This document shows positions 15,434 through 23,792 of a DNA stretch of 64,000 nt, one piece after another. Position 1 is the first letter of the stretch. Every line of letters starts with the position of its first letter. The position numbers were made by a program, and so were the translations under genes. Source of the stretch: Saccharothrix sp. NRRL B-16348 (GTDB lineage Bacteria > Actinomycetota > Actinomycetes > Mycobacteriales > Pseudonocardiaceae); assembly GCF_001280085.1 (NCBI RefSeq), contig NZ_LGED01000244.1, forward strand, positions 62,001 through 126,000. The letters run 5' to 3'. Under the pieces are notes generated by a model. That model saw nothing but the letters and a program-made list of their open reading frames with translations, made no database searches and had not been told where the DNA came from.

Positions 15434-17917
15434 ATGACTCTCACCGACCGCCTGCCGGCCACCCCCGACCCCGACGTCCTCTACGACACCTTCGCCGAGT
15501 GGGCGAGCGGGCGTGGGCTGTCGCTGTACCCGGCGCAGCAGGAGGCGTTGATCGAGATCGTCTCCGGCTCGAACGTCATCCTCAGCACGCCGACCGGCTC
15601 CGGCAAGTCGCTGGTCGCCATCGGCGCGCACTTCGCCGCGATGGCGGAGGGCAAGCGGACGTTCTACACCGCGCCCATCAAGGCCCTGGTGTCCGAGAAG
15701 TTCTTCGCCCTGATCGAGACGTTCGGCGCGGAGAACGTCGGCATGATGACCGGCGACGCGAGCGTCAACGAGACCGCGCCGATCATCTGCTGCACCGCCG
15801 AGATCCTGGCCAACATCGCCCTGCGCGACGGCACGCGGGCCGATGTCGGCCAGGTCGTCATGGACGAGTTCCACTTCTACTCCGAGCCCGACCGCGGCTG
15901 GGCGTGGCAGGTGCCGCTGATCGAGCTGCCGCAGGCGCAGTTCCTGCTCATGTCCGCCACCCTGGGCGACGTCACGTTCTTCGAGAAGGACCTGACCCGC
16001 CGCACCGGCCACCCGACGACCGTGGTCCGCTCCGCCGAACGCCCGGTGCCGCTGAACTTCCAGTACGTCACCACCCCGCTGCACGAGACGATCGAAGAGC
16101 TCCTGCACGGCCGCGAGGCCCCGGTCTACGTGGTGCACTTCACCCAGGCCTCGGCCCTGGAACGCGCGCAGTCGCTGATGAGCGTGAACGTCGCCACCCG
16201 CGCCGAGAAGGACGCCATCGCGGCCATGATCGGCCGGTTCCGGTTCACCTCCGGGTTCGGCAAGACGCTGTCCCGCCTGGTCCGGCACGGCATCGGCGTG
16301 CACCACGCGGGCATGCTGCCGAAGTACCGGCGGCTGGTGGAGCAGTTGGCGCAGGCCGGCCTGCTGAAGGTCATCTGCGGCACGGACACCCTCGGCGTCG
16401 GCATCAACGTGCCCATCCGCACGGTCGTCTTCACCGCCCTGTCGAAGTACGACGGCCAGCGCACCCGCCACCTCAAGGCGCGCGAGTTCCACCAGATCGC
16501 GGGCCGGGCGGGCCGCGCGGGCTACGACACCGTCGGCACGGTCGTGGTGCAGGCGCCCGACCACGTGGTGGAGAACGAGAAGGCGCTGGCCAAGGCGGGC
16601 GACGACCCGAAGAAGCGGCGCAAGGTGGTGCGCAAGAAGGCGCCCGAGGGCTTCGTGTCGTGGAGCGACCAGACCTTCGAACGGCTCAAGAACGCCGAGC
16701 CCGAGCCGCTGACGTCGAGCTTCCAGGTCAGCCACGCCATGCTGCTCAACGTGATCGGCAGGCCGGGCGACGCGTTCGGCGCGATGCGCCACCTGCTGGA
16801 GGACAACCACGAGGACCGGCCCGCGCAGCGCAGGCACATCCTGCGGGCCATCCAGATGTACCGGGGCCTGCTGGCGGCGGGCGTGGTGGAGCGGCAGGGC
16901 GGCGAGATCCGGCTCACCGTGGACCTGCAGGTGAACTTCGCGCTCAACCAGCCGCTGTCGCCGTTCGCGCTGGCCGCGATCGAGCTGCTGGACCGCGAGT
17001 CGCCGTCGTACGCGCTCGACGTGCTGTCGGTGGTCGAGTCCACTCTGGACGACCCGCGCCAAGTGCTGTCCGCGCAGGAGCACAAGGCGCGCGGCGAGGC
17101 CATCGGCGCGATGAAGTCCGAGGGCATCGAGTACGACCAGCGGATGGAGCTGCTCGACGAGGTGACGTACCCGAAGCCGCTCGCCGAGCTGCTGGAGGCC
17201 GCGTTCACCACGTACCGGCGCGGGCACCCGTGGGTCGCCGACCACCACCTGTCGCCGAAGTCCGTGGTGCGGGACATGTTCGAGCGGGCGATGACGTTCA
17301 CCGAGTACGTCTCCCATTACCAGTTGGCGCGCTCCGAGGGCCTGGTGCTGCGGTACCTGGCCGACGCGTACAAGGCGCTGCGGCAGACCGTGCCCGAGGA
17401 CGCCAAGACCGAGGAGCTCAGCGACCTGCAGGAGTGGCTGGGCGAGCTGGTCCGCCAGGTCGACTCCAGCCTGCTGGACGAGTGGGAGAAGCTGCGCAAC
17501 CCGGCCGAGGAGGCCGCCGAGACGTCGTTGAGCGACGCGCCGCCGGCCGTCACCGGCAACGTGCGGGCGTTCCGGGTGCTGGTGCGCAACGCGTTGTTCC
17601 GGCGGGTGGAGCTGGCCGCGCGGCGCAACTACTACGAGCTGGGCCGGCTGGACGGCGACGCGGGCTGGGCCGCCGAGGACTGGCAGGACGCGCTGGAGCC
17701 GTACTTCGAGGAGCACGACGAGATCGGCATGGGCCCGGACGCGCGCGGACCGGCGCTGCTGGTGATCACCGAGGAGCCGGGGCTGTGGCGGGTGCGGCAG
17801 ATCCTGGACGACCCGGCCAAGGACCACGACTGGGGCTTCACCGCCGAGGTCGACCTGGCCGAGTCCGACGAGATCGGCACGGCCGCGCTGCGGATCACCG
17901 AAGTCGGCAGGCTGTAG
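15434..17917 (+). CDS. Ski2-like DEAD/DEAH-box RNA helicase with DUF3516 C-terminus
   Basis: 827 residues. Walker A is STPTGSGKS (about 51-59), motif II is DEFH (in VVMDEFHFYSEPDRGW, about 143), motif III is MSATLGD, and the second RecA domain carries GTDTLGVGINVPIRTV and QIAGRAGRAGYD (motif VI). The remaining roughly 450 residues fit the DUF3516 region of actinobacterial helicases. The relation to Mtr4/Ski2 suggests RNA unwinding or decay; the exact bacterial role is not established. Full length for the family. Confidence 0.92.
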   Translation: MTLTDRLPATPDPDVLYDTFAEWASGRGLSLYPAQQEALIEIVSGSNVILSTPTGSGKSLVAIGAHFAAMAEGKRTFYTAPIKALVSEKFFALIETFGAENVGMMTGDASVNETAPIICCTAEILANIALRDGTRADVGQVVMDEFHFYSEPDRGWAWQVPLIELPQAQFLLMSATLGDVTFFEKDLTRRTGHPTTVVRSAERPVPLNFQYVTTPLHETIEELLHGREAPVYVVHFTQASALERAQSLMSVNVATRAEKDAIAAMIGRFRFTSGFGKTLSRLVRHGIGVHHAGMLPKYRRLVEQLAQAGLLKVICGTDTLGVGINVPIRTVVFTALSKYDGQRTRHLKAREFHQIAGRAGRAGYDTVGTVVVQAPDHVVENEKALAKAGDDPKKRRKVVRKKAPEGFVSWSDQTFERLKNAEPEPLTSSFQVSHAMLLNVIGRPGDAFGAMRHLLEDNHEDRPAQRRHILRAIQMYRGLLAAGVVERQGGEIRLTVDLQVNFALNQPLSPFALAAIELLDRESPSYALDVLSVVESTLDDPRQVLSAQEHKARGEAIGAMKSEGIEYDQRMELLDEVTYPKPLAELLEAAFTTYRRGHPWVADHHLSPKSVVRDMFERAMTFTEYVSHYQLARSEGLVLRYLADAYKALRQTVPEDAKTEELSDLQEWLGELVRQVDSSLLDEWEKLRNPAEEAAETSLSDAPPAVTGNVRAFRVLVRNALFRRVELAARRNYYELGRLDGDAGWAAEDWQDALEPYFEEHDEIGMGPDARGPALLVITEEPGLWRVRQILDDPAKDHDWGFTAEVDLAESDEIGTAALRITEVGRL

Positions 17918-17930
17918 CAGGGGCCATCCG

Positions 17931-20900
17931 GTGGTACTCCGGTGCGGGCCGGGGTACGAGCATGTCAACGTCGGGACAGAGCGGAGGCGGTTGACCCTGT
18001 CGCAGGACGAGTTCGGCGTGCTGGGGTCCCTCGTGGTACGCCGGAACGGCCGCTCGGTCCCCGTCACCGCCGCCAAGCACCGCATCGTCCTGGCCACCCT
18101 GCTGCTGGACGCGAACCGCTCGGTGCCCGCGAGCGACCTGATCCGCCGGGTGTGGGGCGAGACGCCGCCGGACCGCGCGGCGCAGACCCTGCCGGTGTAC
18201 GTGATGCGGTTGCGGCGCGCGCTCGGCGAACCGCCGCTGATCCACACCACCCCGACCGGCTACCGGATCGACGTGCCGCCGGACGCGCTGGACCTGAACC
18301 GGTTCGAGGCGTCGGCCGAGCAGGGCGCGAAGCTGGCCGCCGCCGAGGACTTCACCGGCGCCGCCGAGTCCTACGAGCGGGCGCTGGAGTGCTGGCACGG
18401 GCCGCCGCTGGCCGACGTGCCGTCGGAGTCGCTGCACGAGACGGAGGTGCCGAACCTCGCCGAGCAGCGGCTGCGGGTGATCTCCGAGCTGGTGGACGTG
18501 AAGCTGCGGCTCGGCCGGTCCGACGAGGTGATCGCGGACCTGCGCCGGCTGACCGCGCAGCACCCGTTGCGAGAGCGGTTCTGGTCGCAGCTGATGGTGG
18601 CGCTGTACCGGGTGGACCGGCAGGCCGACGCGCTGGACGCCTACCGGCAGGCGTCCACGGCGTTGGCGCGCGAGCTGGGCGTCGACCCCAGCGACTCGCT
18701 GCGCGCCGTGCACCACTCGATCCTCACCGGCGACCCGGCGCTGCACCTGCCGGCCGCGAGCACGTGGGCGCCGGTGTCTCAGCTGCCCGCGCCGGTGGGC
18801 AACTTCGTCGGCCGCGGCGCGGAGCTGACCCGGGTGACGGGGTTGCTGACCCGCGGCACGGCGACCGTGGTCGTGTGCGGGCCGCCGGGCGTCGGCAAGA
18901 CGGCGTTCGCCATCTCGGTGGGGCACGCGGTGCGCGACCGGTACCCCGACGGGCAGCTGTACGTGAACCTGCGCGGGCACTCCACCTCGCCGCCACTGCC
19001 GACGTCCGCCGTGCTGGCGCGGTTCCTGCGGGCGATGGGCGTGCGGGCCGACCACATCCCGGTGGACGAGGACGACCTCGTCGCCGGCTACCGGGCCCGG
19101 CTGCGCGGCCGACGGGTGCTGATCACGCTGGACAACGCCGCGTCGGTGGACCAGGTGCGGCCGCTGCTGCCCGCCGACCCCGGCTGCTCGGTGCTGATCA
19201 CCAGCCGCAACGAGCTGCGGCTGCGCGGCACGTCCGTGCGGCTGGACGTGCTGCGGGGCGACGAGGCGTGGAAGCTGCTGGCCCGGTCGCTGGGGCCGGA
19301 GGCGGCGGCGACGCAGTTCGACGCGCTCGGCGAGCTGGCCAAGCTGTGCGGGTACCTGCCGCTGGCGCTGCGGATCGCGTTGGGGAACCTGGTCGGCTCG
19401 TCGCACGCGGACGTGGCGTCGTACGTGGAGGAGTTGCGCGGCGGCGACCGGTTGGCCGCGCTGGCGGTGGACAACGACGACACGGCGGCGGTGCGGCGGG
19501 CGTTCGACCTGTCGTACGCGGCGTTGGCGCCGGGCGCGGCGCGGCTGTTCCGGCTGGCCGGTCTGCTGCCGGGGCCGGACTTCAGCGTGTTCGGCGCGGC
19601 GGCGCTGCTGGACGCGCCGGAGGACGTCGCCCGCGGGCTGCTGGAAGACCTGGCGTCGGCGCACCTCGTGCAGCGGGTCGGCGCGGACCGGTTCGCGCTG
19701 CACGACCTGCTGCACGACTACGCGGCGGACCGGGCCGAGGCGGCGGGCGAGGACCTGGCCGCAGCGCGGCAGCGGCTGTTCGACTGGTACCTGCGCACGG
19801 CGGCCGAGGTCGGGAACGTGCTGTACCCGGAGCTGGGCTCGTCCGGGCCGCCCCGGATGAGCCCGGACGACGCCAGGGCGTGGCTGGCCGCCGAACGGGC
19901 CAGCGTGCTGGCGGCGACCGAGCACTGCGCGGCGCACGGGCCGTTGCCGATGGCGTGGCAGCTGGTCAACTCGGTGAGCGGCTACCTCGGGTCGCACGGG
20001 CACCACGTGGAGTTCCTGAACGCGGTCGGCGCGGCGCTGGGCGCGGCGCGGGTGGCCGGTGACCACGACGCCGAGACGTTGATGACGGTGTGGCTGGCGA
20101 CCGAGCACCGGAACCTGGGCAACCTGCGGGTCGCGCAGCGGTACCTGCGGGCCGTGCGGCCGTCCGCGCGGGCGGAGTGGCTGCACGTCGGGCTGGACGG
20201 GATCGTGCACCTGGAGCTCGGCGAGCTGCCCGCCGCGCTCGCGTCGTTCGAGCGGGTGGCGGAGCTGGGCGAGGTCGACGGCGCCCTGCCGCACGTGCGG
20301 ATCTCGGCGCTGACCGGGCTCGGCGCGGTGTGGCTGATGCGCGGCGACCTGGCGACGGCCGAGTCGTTCCTGTCGGCGGGGCTGGAGCTGGCGCGGGCGG
20401 CCGACGGGGTGAACATCGAGGCGGCGTGCGCGGCGCTGCTCGGGCGGTGCAGCACGGCGTCCGGTGACTACGCGCGGGCGGCGGAGCTGCAGCGCTACGC
20501 GTTGGAGGCGTGGTACCGCAGCGGCGCGCGGCACCCGCGGGCGGAGTCGATGGCGCACCTGGCGGCGGCGCTGTGCCTGGGCGGGGAGCACGCGGAGGCG
20601 ATGCGGACGGCGCAGCGGGCGTTGGCGCTGGTGCAGGAGCTGGGCGGGAGCCGGCGGATCGAGTCTGAGGTGCACAACGCGCTCGGTCTGGTCCTGCGCC
20701 ACCTGGGCGAACCGGCCCGCGCCGTGGCCGCCCACCTGCGTGCGCTGGAACTGGCCACGTCGTCCGAGTACCGCTACGGCATCGCCCGCTCGCACGTCAA
20801 CCTGGTCCACGCCCTGGCCGCCGACGGCCGCCTCGCCGAAGCCCTCCGCCACGCCCGCGTGGCCCACGACCTGGCCTCCCGCAGCGGCTTCGGCGAGTTC

Positions 20901-20939
20901 GAATCCCTGGCCGCCACCGCCCTGACCGACCTGACCTGA
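17931..20939 (+). CDS. AfsR/SARP-type transcriptional regulator with NB-ARC and TPR domains
   Basis: 1002 residues. Domains: OmpR-like winged helix (about 28-110, RIVLATLLLDANRSVPASDLI), BTAD (about 117-265), NB-ARC ATPase (about 290-560; Walker A GPPGVGKTAF, Walker B VLITLDNA, CGYLPLALRIA), and a TPR array to the C-terminus. Such regulators activate secondary metabolism or development genes, and no target is apparent nearby. The start is uncertain: GTG 17931, or TTG 17991 just after GGAGG. It lies 13 bases behind the helicase. Confidence 0.92.
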   Translation: MVLRCGPGYEHVNVGTERRRLTLSQDEFGVLGSLVVRRNGRSVPVTAAKHRIVLATLLLDANRSVPASDLIRRVWGETPPDRAAQTLPVYVMRLRRALGEPPLIHTTPTGYRIDVPPDALDLNRFEASAEQGAKLAAAEDFTGAAESYERALECWHGPPLADVPSESLHETEVPNLAEQRLRVISELVDVKLRLGRSDEVIADLRRLTAQHPLRERFWSQLMVALYRVDRQADALDAYRQASTALARELGVDPSDSLRAVHHSILTGDPALHLPAASTWAPVSQLPAPVGNFVGRGAELTRVTGLLTRGTATVVVCGPPGVGKTAFAISVGHAVRDRYPDGQLYVNLRGHSTSPPLPTSAVLARFLRAMGVRADHIPVDEDDLVAGYRARLRGRRVLITLDNAASVDQVRPLLPADPGCSVLITSRNELRLRGTSVRLDVLRGDEAWKLLARSLGPEAAATQFDALGELAKLCGYLPLALRIALGNLVGSSHADVASYVEELRGGDRLAALAVDNDDTAAVRRAFDLSYAALAPGAARLFRLAGLLPGPDFSVFGAAALLDAPEDVARGLLEDLASAHLVQRVGADRFALHDLLHDYAADRAEAAGEDLAAARQRLFDWYLRTAAEVGNVLYPELGSSGPPRMSPDDARAWLAAERASVLAATEHCAAHGPLPMAWQLVNSVSGYLGSHGHHVEFLNAVGAALGAARVAGDHDAETLMTVWLATEHRNLGNLRVAQRYLRAVRPSARAEWLHVGLDGIVHLELGELPAALASFERVAELGEVDGALPHVRISALTGLGAVWLMRGDLATAESFLSAGLELARAADGVNIEAACAALLGRCSTASGDYARAAELQRYALEAWYRSGARHPRAESMAHLAAALCLGGEHAEAMRTAQRALALVQELGGSRRIESEVHNALGLVLRHLGEPARAVAAHLRALELATSSEYRYGIARSHVNLVHALAADGRLAEALRHARVAHDLASRSGFGEFESLAATALTDLT

Positions 20940-20954
20940 GCGACGTGAGGTCGG

Positions 20955-21569
20955 TCAGCCGCCGGCCGTCCGCGCGACAAGGTGCCTCTCTACATAGGCC
21001 AGGTCGAGGGAGCAATGGTGGGCGAGACGCTCATGCTTGCGCCGCAGCGGAGAGTCGATCTGCTGTCCCTCACGCAGGGTGACCACGATCATCGGCCTCG
21101 TTGTCATCTCCACGGCCGCGTTCACTGCCGCCCACAGCAGGTCGCGGAAGGTTCCGGGCTTACCCCAGCACACGTACCTCCGCGCGCTCCCAAGGTTCGC
21201 TTGGCAGTGCATGGGCTTCTCTCGGATCGAGTTCGGCACGATGTTCCAACCATCGCCCAAGGAGCGGCGTACGAGTTCCGCCGGGTCCGTGAGTCGCTTG
21301 GTCGTGTACTCGGCGAAGGGGCCTACGCCCTCGAGGGCACGGGCGTACTCCTTGAGCGGACCGTCCTTCAGCCAAACCCTGATGTGCTCGGCCGTGTACC
21401 AGTCCGCGAGTTCACCGCCAATGGCCGGATCCTCGATCCACCGGGCGTACTGCCGGGTCTTGTCGCGCGCTGACATCGCCTCCCAGTCGAGCGACTCGAC
21501 CTGCAGGAACAACTCCCGTACCACCGCTTCGCGGACGGCCTTGGGAATCTCGAGATCCGCGGTCAACAC
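20955..21569 (-). CDS. Uncharacterised protein at the end of the MORC/Z1 restriction-modification island
   Basis: 204 residues, not recognised. The N-terminal two thirds are mixed helical (LFLQVESLDWEAMSARD, WYTAEHIRVWL). The C-terminal half has a conserved-looking core with a Cys (NLGSARRYVCWGKPGTFRDLLWAAVNA), a strand MIVVTLREG and a charged end RRKHERLAHHCSLDLAYVERH. It begins 27 bases after the vsr stop on the same strand, so it is probably the last gene of that transcript. Possible roles are accessory nuclease, specificity or immunity factor; none is demonstrable. Start codon GTG 21569 or TTG 21566. Confidence 0.7.
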   Translation of the reverse strand: MLTADLEIPKAVREAVVRELFLQVESLDWEAMSARDKTRQYARWIEDPAIGGELADWYTAEHIRVWLKDGPLKEYARALEGVGPFAEYTTKRLTDPAELVRRSLGDGWNIVPNSIREKPMHCQANLGSARRYVCWGKPGTFRDLLWAAVNAAVEMTTRPMIVVTLREGQQIDSPLRRKHERLAHHCSLDLAYVERHLVARTAGG

Positions 21570-21596
21570 TCCCCCTTCGCATCGACGTGCACGACG

Positions 21597-22370
21597 TCAA
21601 CCCGCTCCGGCGGATCGAACGGCCCTGGCCACCCGCTCGACGACGGCCGCCGGGTCCTCGTGCTCCCATGCCCGGATCACTGTCCAACCGGCCTCCCCCA
21701 GCAACCGGTTGGTCGTCTCGTCGCGCTGCTTGTTGCCTTCGATCTTTTGCCGCCAGAACTCCGAGTTGGTCGAGGCCGGCCGGTAGTGCTCCGGGCAACC
21801 ATGCCAGTAGCAGCCGTCGACGAACACCGCGACCTTGACGCGCGGGAACACCACGTCGGCGGTCCGGCGGACCTCGACCATGGGACGTGTGGAGACCCTG
21901 TACCTCAGACCGCGTGCGTGCAGCATCGACCGCAACCGCATTTCCGGAGCCGTGTCCCGCCCCCGGTTGCCCCGCATCGACGCGCGCACCTCGGGCGAGG
22001 AGGCCCAGGAGCCCTCAGGTCGCGCCGCGTCCCGCACGAGCCCTTCGGCCCGGGCGTGTTCCCATCCGACGGCGAGGTTCCTGATCCGGGATGGCTGGTC
22101 TACGGCGCGGAGGTGCCTGGTGCGCACCTGACCGCGGTCGGTCCACCGCAGGTAGGCGTGCACGGCACCAGAGGCACGGCGCCTCAACTCGACGGTGCCC
22201 TGTGCCTCCCCACCCTCGACGGGGACGATTCGGCGGTGACGGCCGCCGGCGGCGCGGTCCTGCTCCGCGGACGCGGTCGCACGGCTCCGTCCCCTGGGTG
22301 CCTTCCAAGCCCGTTCCGGCAGGCGGCGATCATCGACGCGGGTCACCGCGGCACGTCCCCCACCGGTCAC
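21597..22370 (-). CDS. vsr: Very short patch repair (Vsr) endonuclease with N-terminal extension
   Basis: 257 residues. Residues about 120-250 are a complete Vsr domain: SSPEVRASMRGNRGRDT, catalytic Asp in TADVVFPRVKVAVFVDG, WHGCPEH (His and zinc-ligand Cys), and the terminal WTVIRAWEHE. Vsr nicks T:G mismatches arising from deaminated 5-methylcytosine. The first 115 residues are extra, with a compact unit GTVELRRRASGAVHAYLRW...NLAVGWEHARAEGL, perhaps a DNA-binding module. The GTG start overlaps the methyltransferase stop (GTGA), which supports the long form. Confidence 0.85.
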   Translation of the reverse strand: MTGGGRAAVTRVDDRRLPERAWKAPRGRSRATASAEQDRAAGGRHRRIVPVEGGEAQGTVELRRRASGAVHAYLRWTDRGQVRTRHLRAVDQPSRIRNLAVGWEHARAEGLVRDAARPEGSWASSPEVRASMRGNRGRDTAPEMRLRSMLHARGLRYRVSTRPMVEVRRTADVVFPRVKVAVFVDGCYWHGCPEHYRPASTNSEFWRQKIEGNKQRDETTNRLLGEAGWTVIRAWEHEDPAAVVERVARAVRSAGAG

Positions 22371-23671
22371 GACGCGTTCTCCACCTCGTCGAGGCTCCGG
22401 GCGACCGCCTTGGCGAACACCTCACCCAACCGGACCGGAACGGCATTGCCGAGTTGGCGCATCTTCTCGCCTCTCGGGCCACTGAGCTTCCAGTCGTCAG
22501 GGAAGGTCATGACCCGCGCGGTCTCCCTGACGGTCATGTAGCGGTGGCGGTAGACCCGCTTTCCAGGCGGCGCTTCCTCATCGACGAGGTCGTCGGTCAA
22601 CAGCACGGACTCACCGCCTGGCACGCCGTGCACACCGGCCTTCACCGTCTTGGCCGGGCGGTCCAACTCGTTCGGGGTGTGTCCGGGGTAGATCCTCGCG
22701 TCCGGCCATCCGATGTGGTCGGTGATCGGTCCGTCGGGGAAGTACTCGCGGCGATCCAACCTGTCCCAAGCGATCGGCTGAAGCGATTCGTTGCCGTCCA
22801 CGCCCATGACGGCGTCCCTGAGCGTGCGCCAGGGCAGCAGGCCGTCATTCCCCAATGGAACATCGGGATACCGATTCATGACGCGCTCGCGCACATGGTC
22901 AGGCACTTTCGGGTGCCGTGCCCAGTACTCACCGCTGTGCATGGAGTGGATCAGCGCGGCCTCTGAATGGGTCGGTCGCACGGCCTTCCTGAAGGCCGTC
23001 AGGTCGACCCCGAGGTCCGCTCGGAACGCGACGATGATGACCCGATTCCTGATCTGGGGTACGCCGTAGTCCGCCGCGTTCACCTGGGTCATAACGACCT
23101 CGTAGCGCATCTGCGGGTCGACAGACTCCACGTCGGTGTCCTTCAGCACGGTGTCGTGCTCAAGCCACGTCGACGCCGGGTCGCGTTCTTTGAAAGGAAG
23201 GGACAGTTCGCGCAGGATGTAGTCGAAGTACGGTCTGAACGAGGGACGGAGCAGTCCCCGGACATTCTCGCAGATCACGGCCTTGGGCTGGATCTCACGC
23301 ACGGCACGGAACACCTGCGGGAACATGTTGCGCCTGTCCTCGTCCCCTTTCGCGACACCGCCAAGGCTGAAAGGCTGGCACGGTGGTCCGCCGGCCAGGA
23401 CGTCGACCTTTCCGTGCAGGTAGCCCATCTTCAACTCCTGCACGTCCCCGGGCACGACCAACCAGGGATCCTCGGGGCCGGGGATCCGCTCCTCCTCGCC
23501 CCGCAACTCCATGTTGTTGGCCAACAGGGTGTCACACGCGTGCTTGGCGAACTCGTTGAGCAGGAGGGGCCTGAACCCGGCGTTGTGCACGGCCATCGCG
23601 AGTCCGCCGCCTCCGGCGAACAACTCGACCGATGTCCGGTCCTGCACAGGCTTCCTCGGGCGTCGCGGCAC
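22367..23671 (-). CDS. DNA (cytosine-5) methyltransferase (Dcm-like)
   Basis: 434 residues. C5-methyltransferase motifs appear in order: I (VELFAGGGGLAMAVHNAGF), IV with the catalytic Cys (GGPPCQPFSLGG, Cys about 98), VI (ICENVRG), VIII (QIRNRV) and X (QLGNAVPVRLGE). A target-recognition region of roughly 130 residues lies between VIII and IX; its DNA site cannot be read. The GTG at 23671 sits 7 bases after a TAGGCT -10, giving a leaderless transcript separate from the Z1 gene 121 bases upstream. Self-protection in the island is the inferred role. Confidence 0.93.
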   Translation of the reverse strand: MPRRPRKPVQDRTSVELFAGGGGLAMAVHNAGFRPLLLNEFAKHACDTLLANNMELRGEEERIPGPEDPWLVVPGDVQELKMGYLHGKVDVLAGGPPCQPFSLGGVAKGDEDRRNMFPQVFRAVREIQPKAVICENVRGLLRPSFRPYFDYILRELSLPFKERDPASTWLEHDTVLKDTDVESVDPQMRYEVVMTQVNAADYGVPQIRNRVIIVAFRADLGVDLTAFRKAVRPTHSEAALIHSMHSGEYWARHPKVPDHVRERVMNRYPDVPLGNDGLLPWRTLRDAVMGVDGNESLQPIAWDRLDRREYFPDGPITDHIGWPDARIYPGHTPNELDRPAKTVKAGVHGVPGGESVLLTDDLVDEEAPPGKRVYRHRYMTVRETARVMTFPDDWKLSGPRGEKMRQLGNAVPVRLGEVFAKAVARSLDEVENAS

Positions 23672-23678
23672 GGCGGGC

Positions 23679-23684
23679 AGCCTA
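23679..23684 (-). promoter_or_regulatory. Leaderless -10 hexamer for the DNA methyltransferase
   Basis: TAGGCT on the minus strand, 7 bases before GTG 23671, inside the 121-base gap after the Z1 gene. It lets methyltransferase, Vsr and the 204-residue protein be expressed independently of the helicase and nuclease genes. Confidence 0.5.
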
Positions 23685-23792
23685 GCGCAGCCCAGGCCAC
23701 CGACCTGCGAAATGGTCTCAAAGACACCAAGAGTCACGGGGCCTTCGCCCCGCTTCGCAAGGTCACGACGGTGGCCTGCCCGGCATCCGACT

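Noticed and set aside
15281..20867. Two long minus-strand readings (989 and 990 residues) over the helicase and AfsR-like genes
   Set aside because: Both are antisense frames with biased composition and no motif; the plus-strand genes are unambiguous.
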